Assembly (NCBI RefSeq): GCF_030817175.1
Contig: NZ_JAUSYY010000001.1
Location: forward strand, 372,001-436,000
Reading direction: 5' to 3'
DNA length: 64,000 nt
DNA from: Agromyces ramosus
GTDB taxonomy: Bacteria > Actinomycetota > Actinomycetes > Actinomycetales > Microbacteriaceae
The notes beneath the pieces were generated by a model. The model ran no database searches. It was not told where the DNA came from and was given only the letters and a program-made list of their open reading frames with translations. A program made the position numbers and the translations under genes. How positions within the stretch are numbered: the first letter of the stretch is position 1; each line of letters begins with the position of its first letter. Below are positions 40,670-48,907 of the stretch, piece by piece.

Positions 40670-42196
40670 TTGACTACTTTCAGTGACCTCGGGGTCGCGT
40701 CCGACATCGTCGACGCCCTCGCCGGGAAGGGCATCGTCGATGCCTTCCCCATCCAGGAACAGACCATTCCCCTCGCCCTCGCGGGCCAGGACATCATCGG
40801 CCAGGCCAAGACCGGCACCGGCAAGACCTTCGGCTTCGGCCTGCCGATCATCCAGCGCATCGGCGGCGACCCCGAGGGCGGCGTCAAGGTGCTCGTCGTC
40901 GTGCCGACGCGCGAGCTGTGCGTGCAGGTGACCGAAGACCTCGAGATCGCCACCTCGAACCGCCCCACCAAGATCGTCTCGATCTACGGCGGCAAGGCCT
41001 ATGAGGGTCAGATCGAACAGCTCAAGGCGGGCGCGCAGATCGTCGTCGGCACCCCTGGGCGCCTCCTCGACCTCGCCTCGCAGCGCCTGCTCTCGCTGAA
41101 GAACGTGAGCGAGCTGGTGCTCGACGAGGCCGACAAGATGCTCGACCTCGGCTTCCTCGCCGACATCGAGAAGCTCATCGCGCAGACACCGCCGAGCCGC
41201 CACACGATGCTCTTCTCGGCCACGATGCCCGGCCCGATCGTCGCGCTCGCGCGCCGGTTCATGTCCAAGCCCATCCACATCCGCGCGAACGACCCCGACG
41301 AGGGCCTCACGCAGGCGAACATCAAGCACCTCGTGTACCGGGCGCACTCGCTCGACAAAGACGAGGTCATCTCGCGCATCCTCCAGGCCGAGGGCCGCGG
41401 CAAGACCGTGATCTTCACGCGCACGAAGCGCGCGGCGGCGAAGCTCGTCGAAGAGCTCAACGACCGCGGTTTCAATGCCGCCGCCGTGCACGGCGACCTC
41501 AACCAAGACCAGCGCGAGCGTGCCATGGCCGCGTTCAAGGCCGGCAAGAAAGACGTGCTCATCGCCACGGATGTCGCGGCTCGCGGCATCGACGTCGACG
41601 ACGTGACGCACGTCATCAACCACACCATCCCCGATGACGACAAGGCGTACCTGCATCGCGTGGGCCGCACCGGCCGCGCCGGCAAGACCGGCATCGCGGT
41701 GACCTTCGTCGACTGGGACGACCTGCACAAGTGGGCGCTCATCAACCGCGCCCTCGAGTTCGGCCAGCCCGAGCCGACCGAGACGTACTCGTCGAGCCCG
41801 CACCTCTTCCACGACCTCGACATCCCCGCCGGCACGAAGGGCCGTCTGCGGGCGTCCACGGCGGTCGCACCGGCGCGGTCGAGCACGGCCGGACGCAGTG
41901 AGGCACGCACCGAGACGCGAACCGAGACCCGACCGGATGCCACATCCGACCGGGCACCGCGCACGCGCAACCGCAACCGCACCCGCGGCGGCACGGCGGC
42001 CGCACCCGCTTCCGCCCCCGTCACCGGCGGCGCGCCGGCAGCGACCGCCGAGGCCGGCGTCGAGTCGTCGGCGAAGGCACCCGGCACGGGCACGCACGAC
42101 GGCAAGGGACACGAGCACCACGACGGCAATGCGGCTCCGCAGCGTCGTCGCCGTCGCCGCGGCCCTCGCACCGGCGGCACGACGCCGCAGGCCTGA
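40670..42196 (+). CDS. DEAD-box RNA helicase (RhlE/CshA-like)
   Basis: A 508-residue ATP-dependent RNA helicase. It has the Q motif (GIVDAFPIQEQTIP), motif I AKTGTGKT, Ia VPTRELCVQV, GGKAYEGQ, Ib TPGRLLD, II VLDEADKML, III SATMP, IV VIFTRTKR, V ATDVAARGIDVDDV and VI HRVGRTGRAGKTG. Residues 400-508 are a basic, low-complexity RNA-binding tail rich in Arg, Thr and Ala, ending RRRRRRGPRTGG. Homologues start LTTFSDLGV, so the TTG at 40670 is preferred. An in-frame ATG at 40598 would add 24 non-conserved residues. With TAGGGT at 40574 as -10 the TTG form would have a leader of about 85 bases. Confidence 0.9.
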   Translation: MTTFSDLGVASDIVDALAGKGIVDAFPIQEQTIPLALAGQDIIGQAKTGTGKTFGFGLPIIQRIGGDPEGGVKVLVVVPTRELCVQVTEDLEIATSNRPTKIVSIYGGKAYEGQIEQLKAGAQIVVGTPGRLLDLASQRLLSLKNVSELVLDEADKMLDLGFLADIEKLIAQTPPSRHTMLFSATMPGPIVALARRFMSKPIHIRANDPDEGLTQANIKHLVYRAHSLDKDEVISRILQAEGRGKTVIFTRTKRAAAKLVEELNDRGFNAAAVHGDLNQDQRERAMAAFKAGKKDVLIATDVAARGIDVDDVTHVINHTIPDDDKAYLHRVGRTGRAGKTGIAVTFVDWDDLHKWALINRALEFGQPEPTETYSSSPHLFHDLDIPAGTKGRLRASTAVAPARSSTAGRSEARTETRTETRPDATSDRAPRTRNRNRTRGGTAAAPASAPVTGGAPAATAEAGVESSAKAPGTGTHDGKGHEHHDGNAAPQRRRRRRGPRTGGTTPQA

Positions 42197-42233
42197 CTCC
42201 GGCGAAACGCGCATCGGCGCGGCATCCGTGTTG

Positions 42234-43103
42234 CTACGGCAGCACGGGTGCCGCGCCGTTCGCTTGGGCGATGAGGCGCTCGACCACCTCGCGTGTCGTA
42301 CGGTTCTGCCCGAGCCGGTTCGGCTTGCCGGTGCCGTGGTAGTCGCTCGACCCCGTGACCTCGAGGCCGAACCGGGTCGCGAGGGCACGCAGGCGCCGCT
42401 TCGCGTCGGTGCGATTCTCGGGGTGGTCGATCTCGAGCCCGAACAGGCCCGCATCGACGAGCCGGGCGAGCCGTTCGGGCGGGATCACGCTTTCGGCGCC
42501 ACGGGTGCCGGGGTGGGCGAGCACCGGAACGCCGCCCGCCGCCCTGATGAGGCGCACGCCGGTGAGCGGGTCGGGCGCGTAGTGCGGCTGCGCGTACCCC
42601 GACCTCGGGTGCAGGATGCCCTCGAACGCCGCCGATCGGGTGGAGGCGTGACCGCGTGCGACGAGGGCGTCGGCGATGTGCGGCCGGCCGATCGTCGTGC
42701 CCTCGGCGGTCTGGGCGAGCACGTCCTCCCAGCTCAGGGCGTAGTCGCGGCCGATGCGCCGGACGATCTCCTCGGCGCGCGTGAAGCGCGACTCCCGGAT
42801 GCGCGCCGTTTCGGCCAGCAGCCCCTCGTCGAGCGGGTCGACGAGGTAGGCGAGCATGTGCACGCTCATGTACCCCTCGCGGGTCGACAGCTCCATGCCG
42901 GGGATGAGCGCGACCCCGGTCTCGGGAACGGCCGCAGCGGCCTCGGCCCAGCCGGTCGTCGAATCGTGGTCGGTGAGGGCCACGCCCCAGAGCCCCGCAC
43001 GAGCCGCTTGCCGCATGACCTCCGCGGGGGGCTCGGTGCCATCGGAGACCGTCGAATGCGTGTGCAGGTCGGCTTCGCCGACGACGACGGGGGCTGCTGG
43101 CAT
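42234..43103 (-). CDS. PHP-domain phosphoesterase (RNase AM / YciV-like)
   Basis: A 289-residue metal-dependent phosphoesterase. PHP motifs in order are EADLHTHSTVSDG (12-24), ALTDHDSTTGW (43-53), PGMELSTREG near 68, VLAHPGTRG near 190 and GSSDYHGTGKP near 250. Together they provide the His/Asp/Glu ligands for three metals. The family degrades 3',5'-nucleotide bisphosphates or short RNAs (RNase AM of E. coli), which suits a gene facing an RNA helicase. The start ATG has a -10 exactly 6 bases upstream, indicating a leaderless mRNA. It ends 37 bases from the convergent helicase gene. Confidence 0.9.
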   Translation of the reverse strand: MPAAPVVVGEADLHTHSTVSDGTEPPAEVMRQAARAGLWGVALTDHDSTTGWAEAAAAVPETGVALIPGMELSTREGYMSVHMLAYLVDPLDEGLLAETARIRESRFTRAEEIVRRIGRDYALSWEDVLAQTAEGTTIGRPHIADALVARGHASTRSAAFEGILHPRSGYAQPHYAPDPLTGVRLIRAAGGVPVLAHPGTRGAESVIPPERLARLVDAGLFGLEIDHPENRTDAKRRLRALATRFGLEVTGSSDYHGTGKPNRLGQNRTTREVVERLIAQANGAAPVLP

Positions 43104-43115
43104 CCCACAATGCTA
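43104..43115 (-). promoter_or_regulatory. Leaderless-type -10 before the PHP gene
   Basis: TAGCAT (43115-43110, minus strand) is followed by 6 bases and ATG 43103. Confidence 0.6.
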
Positions 43116-43199
43116 GTCGCGGCGATCGTCGCGGCATCCTCACCGGCGACTCCCAGCCGATCGGCAGCGAGCGCCTCGGCGCAGCCCACGGCGCTCGCC

Positions 43200-43212
43200 T
43201 AGGGTTGGTGGA
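43200..43212 (+). promoter_or_regulatory. Leaderless-type -10 before the endonuclease/phosphatase gene
   Basis: TAGGGT (43200-43205) is followed by 7 bases and ATG 43213. It is divergent from the PHP gene promoter. Confidence 0.6.
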
Positions 43213-44241
43213 ATGCTCCCCCGCATCCTCGGCTGGGCCGTCGTGCTCGGCACTGCCGCCTTGGCGCTCGTGCTCCTCTGGCCGCAGGCGTTCGGCCTGC
43301 AGAACCAGTGGGTCGCCGCGCACGTCGTCGCGCTCCGCGGGGCCGCCGCCGCGTTCGGTGTCGCAGCGGCGGTGCTGTTCCTGCTGCTCGCACTCGCCCG
43401 GCAGGTGCGCACGTTCGCGTTCGCCATGGCAGTCGTCTTCGCGCTCTTCGCCGTGGGCAACGTCGCGGTGCTCGCGGTGCGCGGCTTCGGCGGCGAACCG
43501 GAGGAGGCGCGGGCCGAGGCATCCGAATCGGTCACCGTGCTGTCGTGGAACACCCTCGGGGAGGTGCCCGACGCGTCCGCCATCGCCGGCCTCGCCCTCG
43601 AGGAGGGCGCCGATGTCGTGGTGCTGCCCGAGACGACGGGGCCGCTCGGCGAGGAGGTCGCCGTCGCGATGCGTGAGGGCGGCAGCCCGATGTGGGTGCA
43701 CACCCTCGCCTACGACCTGATCGCCAAGGCGCGGTCGACCACGATCCTGATCAGTCCCGAGCTCGGCGACTACGAGGTCGTCTCGGCCGAGGCGCCCGGT
43801 CCGCCGGGGAACACGAACACCCTGCCGAGTGTGGTGGCCGACCCGGTCAGCGGCGAAGGCCCGCGCATCGTCGCCGTGCACGCCGTGGCGCCCATCCGCT
43901 GGGAGCTTCGCAACTGGCGGAGCGATCTCGACTGGCTCGCCGAGCAGTGTGCGCGCGAGAACGTGATCATGGCGGGCGACTTCAACGCCACCGTCGATCA
44001 CTTCGCCGGACACGGCATCGACGGCGGCGACCTCGGGCGGTGCGTGGATGCCGCGGTGCAGGGCGGCGCGGGCGGTGTCGGCACGTGGCCCACCGACCTG
44101 CTGACGCTCCTCGGCAGCCCGATCGACCACGTGCTCGCGACGCCCGACTGGAGCGTCCAGGAGTTCCGCGTGCTCCTCGGCTACGACGACGCAGGGAGCG
44201 ACCACCGCCCGATCGTGACGACCCTCACGCGCTCGGGCTGA
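43213..44241 (+). CDS. Membrane-anchored endonuclease/exonuclease/phosphatase family protein
   Basis: A 342-residue protein with three N-terminal membrane helices (about 5-24, 36-63 and 68-90) and an extracellular EEP-fold hydrolase. EEP motifs are VLSWNTLGE (first Asn), VVVLPETTG (metal Glu), VHAVAPIR, VIMAGDFNAT (Asp-x-Asn) and the terminal AGSDHRPIVTTL (catalytic His). Such proteins act on nucleic acids, phospholipids or phospho-sugars outside the membrane. The actual substrate cannot be inferred. Homologues with the same three-helix anchor are common in Microbacteriaceae. Confidence 0.87.
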   Translation: MLPRILGWAVVLGTAALALVLLWPQAFGLQNQWVAAHVVALRGAAAAFGVAAAVLFLLLALARQVRTFAFAMAVVFALFAVGNVAVLAVRGFGGEPEEARAEASESVTVLSWNTLGEVPDASAIAGLALEEGADVVVLPETTGPLGEEVAVAMREGGSPMWVHTLAYDLIAKARSTTILISPELGDYEVVSAEAPGPPGNTNTLPSVVADPVSGEGPRIVAVHAVAPIRWELRNWRSDLDWLAEQCARENVIMAGDFNATVDHFAGHGIDGGDLGRCVDAAVQGGAGGVGTWPTDLLTLLGSPIDHVLATPDWSVQEFRVLLGYDDAGSDHRPIVTTLTRSG

Positions 44242-44291
44242 CCGACCCCGTCACGGCGACCTCACGGGCGCCGCGGCGTGCTGTGCGGTGC

Positions 44292-44304
44292 GAGAATGGA
44301 CGGC
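44292..44304 (+). promoter_or_regulatory. Leaderless-type GAGAAT -10 before the aminopeptidase
   Basis: GAGAAT (44292-44297) is followed by 7 bases and ATG 44305. The same hexamer at the same spacing precedes the stress-protein gene at 48828. Confidence 0.4.
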
Positions 44305-45873
44305 ATGGCGAACTCGACCGACACCTCCACGACCACTGCTCCCCCGGCCTCCGAGGAGTCGGGCCGCAACGCGAACCGCTCGACGACGCCGGGCTCCGAG
44401 GGCTTCAAGGAGTTCATCGGCAGCGGCTGGGCCGAGCGTGACGAGACCCTGCCGTCCGCGCGCGAGCAGGCGTCGTTCGCAGCCGTCCGCCGGGCGAAGG
44501 TCTCTGCGGCGTTCACCGGCGTGCGGCTCATCGTGCCCGCCGGCGACATGAAGCAGCGGGCCAACGACACCGACTACCCGTTCCGCGCGCACTCCGCGTT
44601 CACGCACCTCACCGGGTGGGGCTCCGACACCGAGCCCGGCGCGGTGCTCGTGTTCGAACCGCACGGCGACGGGCACGAGACGACCGTGTACTTCCGCGAG
44701 CGCGCGGGCCGCGACTCCGAGGAGTTCTACGCGAACCCCGCGATCGGCGAGTTCTGGATCGGTGCGCGTCCGTCCCTCGCGCACGTCGCCGCCGACCTGG
44801 CGATCGACACCCGCGGGCTCGACGAGTTCGACCGGGTCATCGACGCCGTCGACACGGCGACGCTCGTGCTGCGCGAGGCCGACGCATCCGTCACCGAACG
44901 TGTCGACCACGCCCGTATCCGATTCGCCGCCGAGCAGGCGCTGTCGACGAATGCGTCGGATGCCCCGTTCAGCATCGAGGTCGGCGGCGAGCACGAGCCC
45001 GACGCCGGGCTCGCGCGCATGCTCTCCGAGCTGCGCCTCGTGAAAGACGAGTTCGAGATCGCCGAGATGCGTGCTGCGATCGACGCGACCGAACGCGGCT
45101 TCACCGAGGTGCTCGAAGAGCTTCCCCGCATGACGGCAGAGGTGCGCGGCGAGCGCGTCATCGAGGGCGTGTTCGCCACCCGCGCCCGCCTCGACGGCAA
45201 CGACGTCGGCTACGGCTCGATCGCCGCCGCCGGCCCGCACGCGACGATCCTGCACTGGACCCGGAACGACGGCCCCGTGGTGCCCGGCGATCTCGTGCTG
45301 CTCGACGCGGGTGTCGAGCTCGACTCCTATTACACGGCCGATATCACGCGTACCTTCCCGGTGAACGGCACCTTCTCGCCCGTGCAGCGGCAGGTCTACG
45401 AGGCCGTGCTGGAGGCAGCGGATGCCGCATTCGCCGTCGTCAAGCCGGGCGCGATCTTCCGCGAGGTGCACGCGGCGGCCATGCAGGTCATCGCGAGGAA
45501 GACCGCCGAGTGGGGCTTCCTCCCGGTCTCGGCCGAGGAGTCGCTCGAGCCCGAGAACCAGTTCCACCGCCGGTACATGGTGCACGGCACGAGTCACCAC
45601 CTCGGCCTCGACGTGCACGACTGCGCGCAGGCGCGGCGCGAGATGTACCTCGACGGCGTCCTCGAGCCGGGCATGGTCTTCACGATCGAGCCGGGCCTCT
45701 ACTTCCAGCCCGACGACCTCACCGTGCCCGAGGAGTTCCGCGGCATCGGCGTGCGCATCGAAGACGACATCCTCGTGACGGCGGCCGGCGCGGAGAACCT
45801 CTCGGCCCGCATCCCGCGCACCGCCGACGAGGTCGAGGCGTGGGTGCGCGGCGGCGCCGTCACCAAATCGTGA
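44305..45873 (+). CDS. Xaa-Pro aminopeptidase (M24B)
   Basis: A 522-residue cytoplasmic peptidase that removes N-terminal residues before proline. The N-terminal 170 residues form the creatinase-like domain (DTDYPFRAHSAFTHLTGWG is the family signature). The pita-bread domain carries the dimetal ligands: Asp in LLDAGVELDS, Asp in YTADITRTFPV, His in VHGTSHHLGLDVHD, Glu in TIEPGLYF and Glu in GVRIEDDILVT. ATG 44305 follows a GAGAAT -10 by 7 bases. An in-frame ATG at 44296 is possible. Confidence 0.93.
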   Translation: MANSTDTSTTTAPPASEESGRNANRSTTPGSEGFKEFIGSGWAERDETLPSAREQASFAAVRRAKVSAAFTGVRLIVPAGDMKQRANDTDYPFRAHSAFTHLTGWGSDTEPGAVLVFEPHGDGHETTVYFRERAGRDSEEFYANPAIGEFWIGARPSLAHVAADLAIDTRGLDEFDRVIDAVDTATLVLREADASVTERVDHARIRFAAEQALSTNASDAPFSIEVGGEHEPDAGLARMLSELRLVKDEFEIAEMRAAIDATERGFTEVLEELPRMTAEVRGERVIEGVFATRARLDGNDVGYGSIAAAGPHATILHWTRNDGPVVPGDLVLLDAGVELDSYYTADITRTFPVNGTFSPVQRQVYEAVLEAADAAFAVVKPGAIFREVHAAAMQVIARKTAEWGFLPVSAEESLEPENQFHRRYMVHGTSHHLGLDVHDCAQARREMYLDGVLEPGMVFTIEPGLYFQPDDLTVPEEFRGIGVRIEDDILVTAAGAENLSARIPRTADEVEAWVRGGAVTKS

Positions 45874-45917
45874 TGCTGACCGAGGTCGTGGCGTGCCGAC
45901 GGCCTGCGGTGGCCCGG

Positions 45918-45930
45918 TAGATTCCGAGCC
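45918..45930 (+). promoter_or_regulatory. Leaderless-type -10 before the lipoprotein (pseudo)gene
   Basis: TAGATT (45918-45923) is followed by 7 bases and ATG 45931. Confidence 0.55.
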
Positions 45931-46519
45931 ATGACCCGACGAACACGGTGGTACGGCCTCATCGCCGCAGCGACGCTCTCCATCCTCCTGAGCGCATGCG
46001 CGGCGGGCGCACCGAACGGGCCACTCGCCCAGGCCTCTGAAACCCCGGTCGTTCAGGCCGAGCCTGAGCCGACCCCGGTGCCCGCATTTGATGAGCCCGT
46101 CGAGGTCGACCCGGCGCTCTACACCGACGAGTACCGGCGTGAGTTTCGGCGTCGCCGACGGGGCCGTGAACTGCCAGATCACCGCATCATCAGACGACCC
46201 GAGCATCGCCGCATGGGGATGCGCCGTCCTCAGCCAGACCTGGCGGTGGGAAGACACCGAGTTCGCCGAGTACTGCGCGCAGTTCGAGGAGTTCGGCTGC
46301 CGGAACGGACTGGTCGTGCGCGGCCCTGACAGTGCCACGCCTCGGCGCAATACCGACAGCGATTTCGGTGGCTACCCGGCCACGCACCTCCTCGCCGACG
46401 GCGAGCGCATCACCGTCGACACCGTCTCGTGCGAACCGGCGGGTGAGGGCGTTCGCTGCGAAGACGACTCGAGCGGCCACGGGTTCGAACTCTCAGCGGC
46501 GGCGATCGAAGCCTGGTAG
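45931..46519 (+). pseudogene. Lipoprotein gene broken by a frameshift
   Basis: The first frame encodes a lipoprotein signal (basic start, hydrophobic core, lipobox ILLSAC with Cys23), then a Pro/Glu-rich linker to VDPALYTDEY near base 46130. It then degenerates into an Arg-rich reading that ends at 46329. The frame one base later continues with folded-protein-like sequence from about 46132 (TGVSFGVADGAVNCQITAS) to the stop at 46519, with four or five cysteines, as expected for an exported domain. Joining the two would give a protein of about 195 residues. The break lies between 46120 and 46145. It is either a real mutation or a sequencing error. No slippery heptamer is visible. Function unknown. 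Confidence 0.75.
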
Positions 46520-46591
46520 CCGTCACCCGGAGGTCACGCGGCCGAGTTCGCCGATGCACGGAGGAGTCTGGCGAGGCGGATGAGGTCGGTC

Positions 46592-46597
46592 TAGATT
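46592..46597 (+). promoter_or_regulatory. Candidate -10 of the M1 peptidase gene
   Basis: TAGATT would give a leader of about 35 bases that includes the CTGGAGG ribosome binding site before ATG 46638. Confidence 0.45.
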
Positions 46598-46637
46598 GGC
46601 AGCACTGCCGATCGCACCGCTCCCCGCTGGAGGATCC

Positions 46638-48074
46638 ATGTCTCGTCGCCGCACCGTCCTGCTCACTCTCGGAGCGGCCGGCGTCGCCATCGCCGTCGCC
46701 TGCGCTCCGGGCCTCGCCGTGGCGGCGCCGGGCGATCCCGGCTCGCCGCGATACGGCCACGGCGCCGATGGCGCCGGCGACCCCTACTTCCCACTCGCGG
46801 GCAACGGCGGCATCGACGTGCTGCACTACGACCTCGACCTCGACTACACCCCCGCACCTCCGGCGCCGGCACCCATGGAGGGCCGCCTCGACGGCGTCGC
46901 CACGATCGACCTCGTCGCGACCGCCGACCTCGATCGCTTCAACCTCGACCTCCGCGGGCTCACGGCGTCCGAGGTGACCGTCGGCGGCAAGCCGATGGCG
47001 TTCACCCAGACCGACAACGAGCTCGTCATCACGCCACGCCCCAAGCTCAAGACGGGCTCGCAGGCGCAGGTCGTCGTCACGTACGGCGGCACGACGATTC
47101 GGCCGACCGACATCGAGGGCGCCCTGTACGGCTGGGTCACCACGCGCGATGGCGCGATGGTCGTGAGCGAGCCCGACGGCTCGGCCACGTGGTTCCCCGT
47201 CAACGACCACCCGACCGACAAGTCGACGTATTCGTTCGAGATCACGGTGCCCGAGGGCCTCGTGGCGGTCGCGAACGGCTTGCCCAGCGCCGCGCCGAGC
47301 ACCGCCGACGGGAGGACGACGTGGTTCTGGGACGCACCCGACCCCATGGCCGCCTACCTCTCGACCGCGAGCGTCGGCGACTACGTGGTGAATGAGTACG
47401 TCGCCGCGAACGGCACGCCCATCTTCGATGCCGTCGACCCCTCTCGCCTCGGTGCTGCCACGGCCGACCTCGCGCTCACGAGCGACATGCTCGTCTTCTT
47501 CGAGGAGCTGTACGGCCCGTATCCCTTCAACTCCTATGGCGCGATCGTCGACGACGACTCCGTGGGCTACGCGCTCGAGACGCAGACCCGTTCCTTCTTC
47601 TCGCGCAACGCGCGTGAGGGCACGATCGCGCACGAGCTCGCGCACCAGTGGATGGGCGACCACGTGAGCCCCGAGCGCTGGGCCGACATCTGGCTCAACG
47701 AGGGCTGGGCGACCTACTCGACCTGGATGTGGAACGAGCACCGCGACCGCGCCACCGCCGGCGAGACGTTCGACGAGTTCATGTCGCTGCCGGCCGACGA
47801 CCCCGAGTGGGACTTCGTCGTGGCCGACCCGCAGCCCCTCGGCCTCTTCGCCGGCCCGGTCTACGATCGCGGCGCCGCGACCCTCCACGCCCTGCGCGTG
47901 AAGATCGGCGACGACGCGTTCTTCGAGCTCGCGCAAACCTGGGTCGAGCGCTTCGGCGGCGGCACGGCGAGCACGCAGGACTTCGCCGGCCTCGCTGAGG
48001 AGATCTCGGGCCTCGACCTCGAGGAGTTCTTCGACGTCTGGGTCTACACGCCCGAGAAGCCGGTCGCCTGGTAG
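46638..48074 (+). CDS. Secreted M1-family metallopeptidase
   Basis: A 478-residue exported aminopeptidase-like enzyme. The ATG at 46638 follows CTGGAGG. A signal peptide (MSRRRTVLLTLGAAGVAIAV, cleavage near AVAA at 30) comes next. The N-terminal beta domain is followed by the gluzincin core TIAHELAHQWMGDHVS (HEXXH) with WLNEGWATY providing the third ligand 18 residues later, and a downstream Tyr (VYDRGAATLHALR) as in M1 active sites. The usual GxMEN exopeptidase motif is replaced by DDSVGYALETQTR, common in actinobacterial secreted M1 members. The long C-terminal HEAT-like domain of classical PepN is absent, so it is a short M1 form. Confidence 0.92.
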   Translation: MSRRRTVLLTLGAAGVAIAVACAPGLAVAAPGDPGSPRYGHGADGAGDPYFPLAGNGGIDVLHYDLDLDYTPAPPAPAPMEGRLDGVATIDLVATADLDRFNLDLRGLTASEVTVGGKPMAFTQTDNELVITPRPKLKTGSQAQVVVTYGGTTIRPTDIEGALYGWVTTRDGAMVVSEPDGSATWFPVNDHPTDKSTYSFEITVPEGLVAVANGLPSAAPSTADGRTTWFWDAPDPMAAYLSTASVGDYVVNEYVAANGTPIFDAVDPSRLGAATADLALTSDMLVFFEELYGPYPFNSYGAIVDDDSVGYALETQTRSFFSRNAREGTIAHELAHQWMGDHVSPERWADIWLNEGWATYSTWMWNEHRDRATAGETFDEFMSLPADDPEWDFVVADPQPLGLFAGPVYDRGAATLHALRVKIGDDAFFELAQTWVERFGGGTASTQDFAGLAEEISGLDLEEFFDVWVYTPEKPVAW

Positions 48075-48081
48075 CCGGCGC

Positions 48082-48828
48082 TCAACGGCCCGATTCGGGT
48101 TCACCGGTCGCGGGGGCGTCAGTGCGGGCGGATGACTCGGCATCGGCCTCCTCGGTGGGCGCCAGTTCGCCGTAACGGGGTCGCGCCGGCTGCGTCTGGG
48201 CGACGCGCTGCTCGTCGGCACGGGCCCGCTTCGCGGCATCCGTCGCCTCGCCGTAGCTCAACGGCGCCGCCGTGGGCTCCCCGCCGGGACGCTCGGTCGC
48301 ACGAGCAGCAGGCCGCGCGGGCGCCGCACCGACGACCGGTGCGTCGACGCCCAGCACGGAGCGCGCCCGGTCGACGTGCGGCGAGTCGGCGATGATCGCG
48401 TAGCGGGTCGCGAGCACCTGCATGACCGACGTGAAGTCACGACGACGGCGGTTGACCGAGTACGAGACCACGCCGAAGATCATGCCGAAGCCCGCACCCA
48501 GGAGCACCGCGGCCAGGAGGATGCCGAGCGACGCGCCCGTCGGCGAGAAGATGAACAGCAGGAGGCCGAGGAACGTGCCGAACCACGCGCCCGACAACGC
48601 TCCTGCGCCCGCCGCGCGGCCCCACGTGAGCTTGCCGGTGATGCGCTCGACGCTCGTGAGGTCGGTGCCGACGATCGCGAGCTCCTTCACCGGGAACTCC
48701 GCCTTCGCGAGTGCGTCGACGGCCGACTGCGCCTCGGCGTAGGTCTCGAAGCTCGCAACGGTCTCGCCCTTGGGCAGGCTCGGGAAGGCGCGGCCGACTC
48801 GGCCACCGAACGGCGATTGATTCGTCAC
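48082..48828 (-). CDS. General stress protein 17M-like membrane protein
   Basis: A 248-residue protein. The first 70 residues have the general-stress-protein/YflT-like domain (VASFETYAEAQSAVDALAK, FPVKELAIVGTDL). Two adjacent glycine-rich hydrophobic segments follow (GAGALSGAWFGTFLGLLLFIF and LAAVLLGAGFGMIFGVVSY), which probably insert in the membrane. The last 100 residues are polar and disordered, rich in Ala, Pro, Glu and Arg. The GTG start has GAGAAT 6 bases upstream, suggesting leaderless expression. The stop is 7 bases from that of the convergent M1 gene, with no separate terminator. Confidence 0.83.
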   Translation of the reverse strand: MTNQSPFGGRVGRAFPSLPKGETVASFETYAEAQSAVDALAKAEFPVKELAIVGTDLTSVERITGKLTWGRAAGAGALSGAWFGTFLGLLLFIFSPTGASLGILLAAVLLGAGFGMIFGVVSYSVNRRRRDFTSVMQVLATRYAIIADSPHVDRARSVLGVDAPVVGAAPARPAARATERPGGEPTAAPLSYGEATDAAKRARADEQRVAQTQPARPRYGELAPTEEADAESSARTDAPATGEPESGR

Positions 48829-48840
48829 CCGGGTATTCTC
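48829..48840 (-). promoter_or_regulatory. Leaderless-type GAGAAT -10 before the stress protein
   Basis: GAGAAT (48840-48835, minus strand) is followed by 6 bases and GTG 48828. Two genes with the same non-TANNNT hexamer could share an alternative sigma factor. Confidence 0.4.
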
Positions 48841-48895
48841 CCACGGCAGGCTGACGAGCGGCCCGGCAGCGGCCTCGGTTGAGGCCTGCGGGGGC

Positions 48896-48907
48896 TAAGT
48901 TGGAACC
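48896..48907 (+). promoter_or_regulatory. Leaderless-type -10 of the MgtE-N/DUF1003/mrp operon
   Basis: TAAGTT (48896-48901) is followed by 6 bases and GTG 48908. Confidence 0.6.

Noticed and set aside
41008..44205. 1065-codon minus-strand open frame
   Set aside because: It runs antisense to the DEAD helicase and EEP genes and out of frame with the PHP gene. Composition is His/Arg/Gly/Ser-rich with no motif.
46120..46145. Programmed ribosomal frameshift in the lipoprotein gene
   Set aside because: No slippery heptamer, internal Shine-Dalgarno or downstream pseudoknot is recognisable. Mutation or sequence error is simpler.
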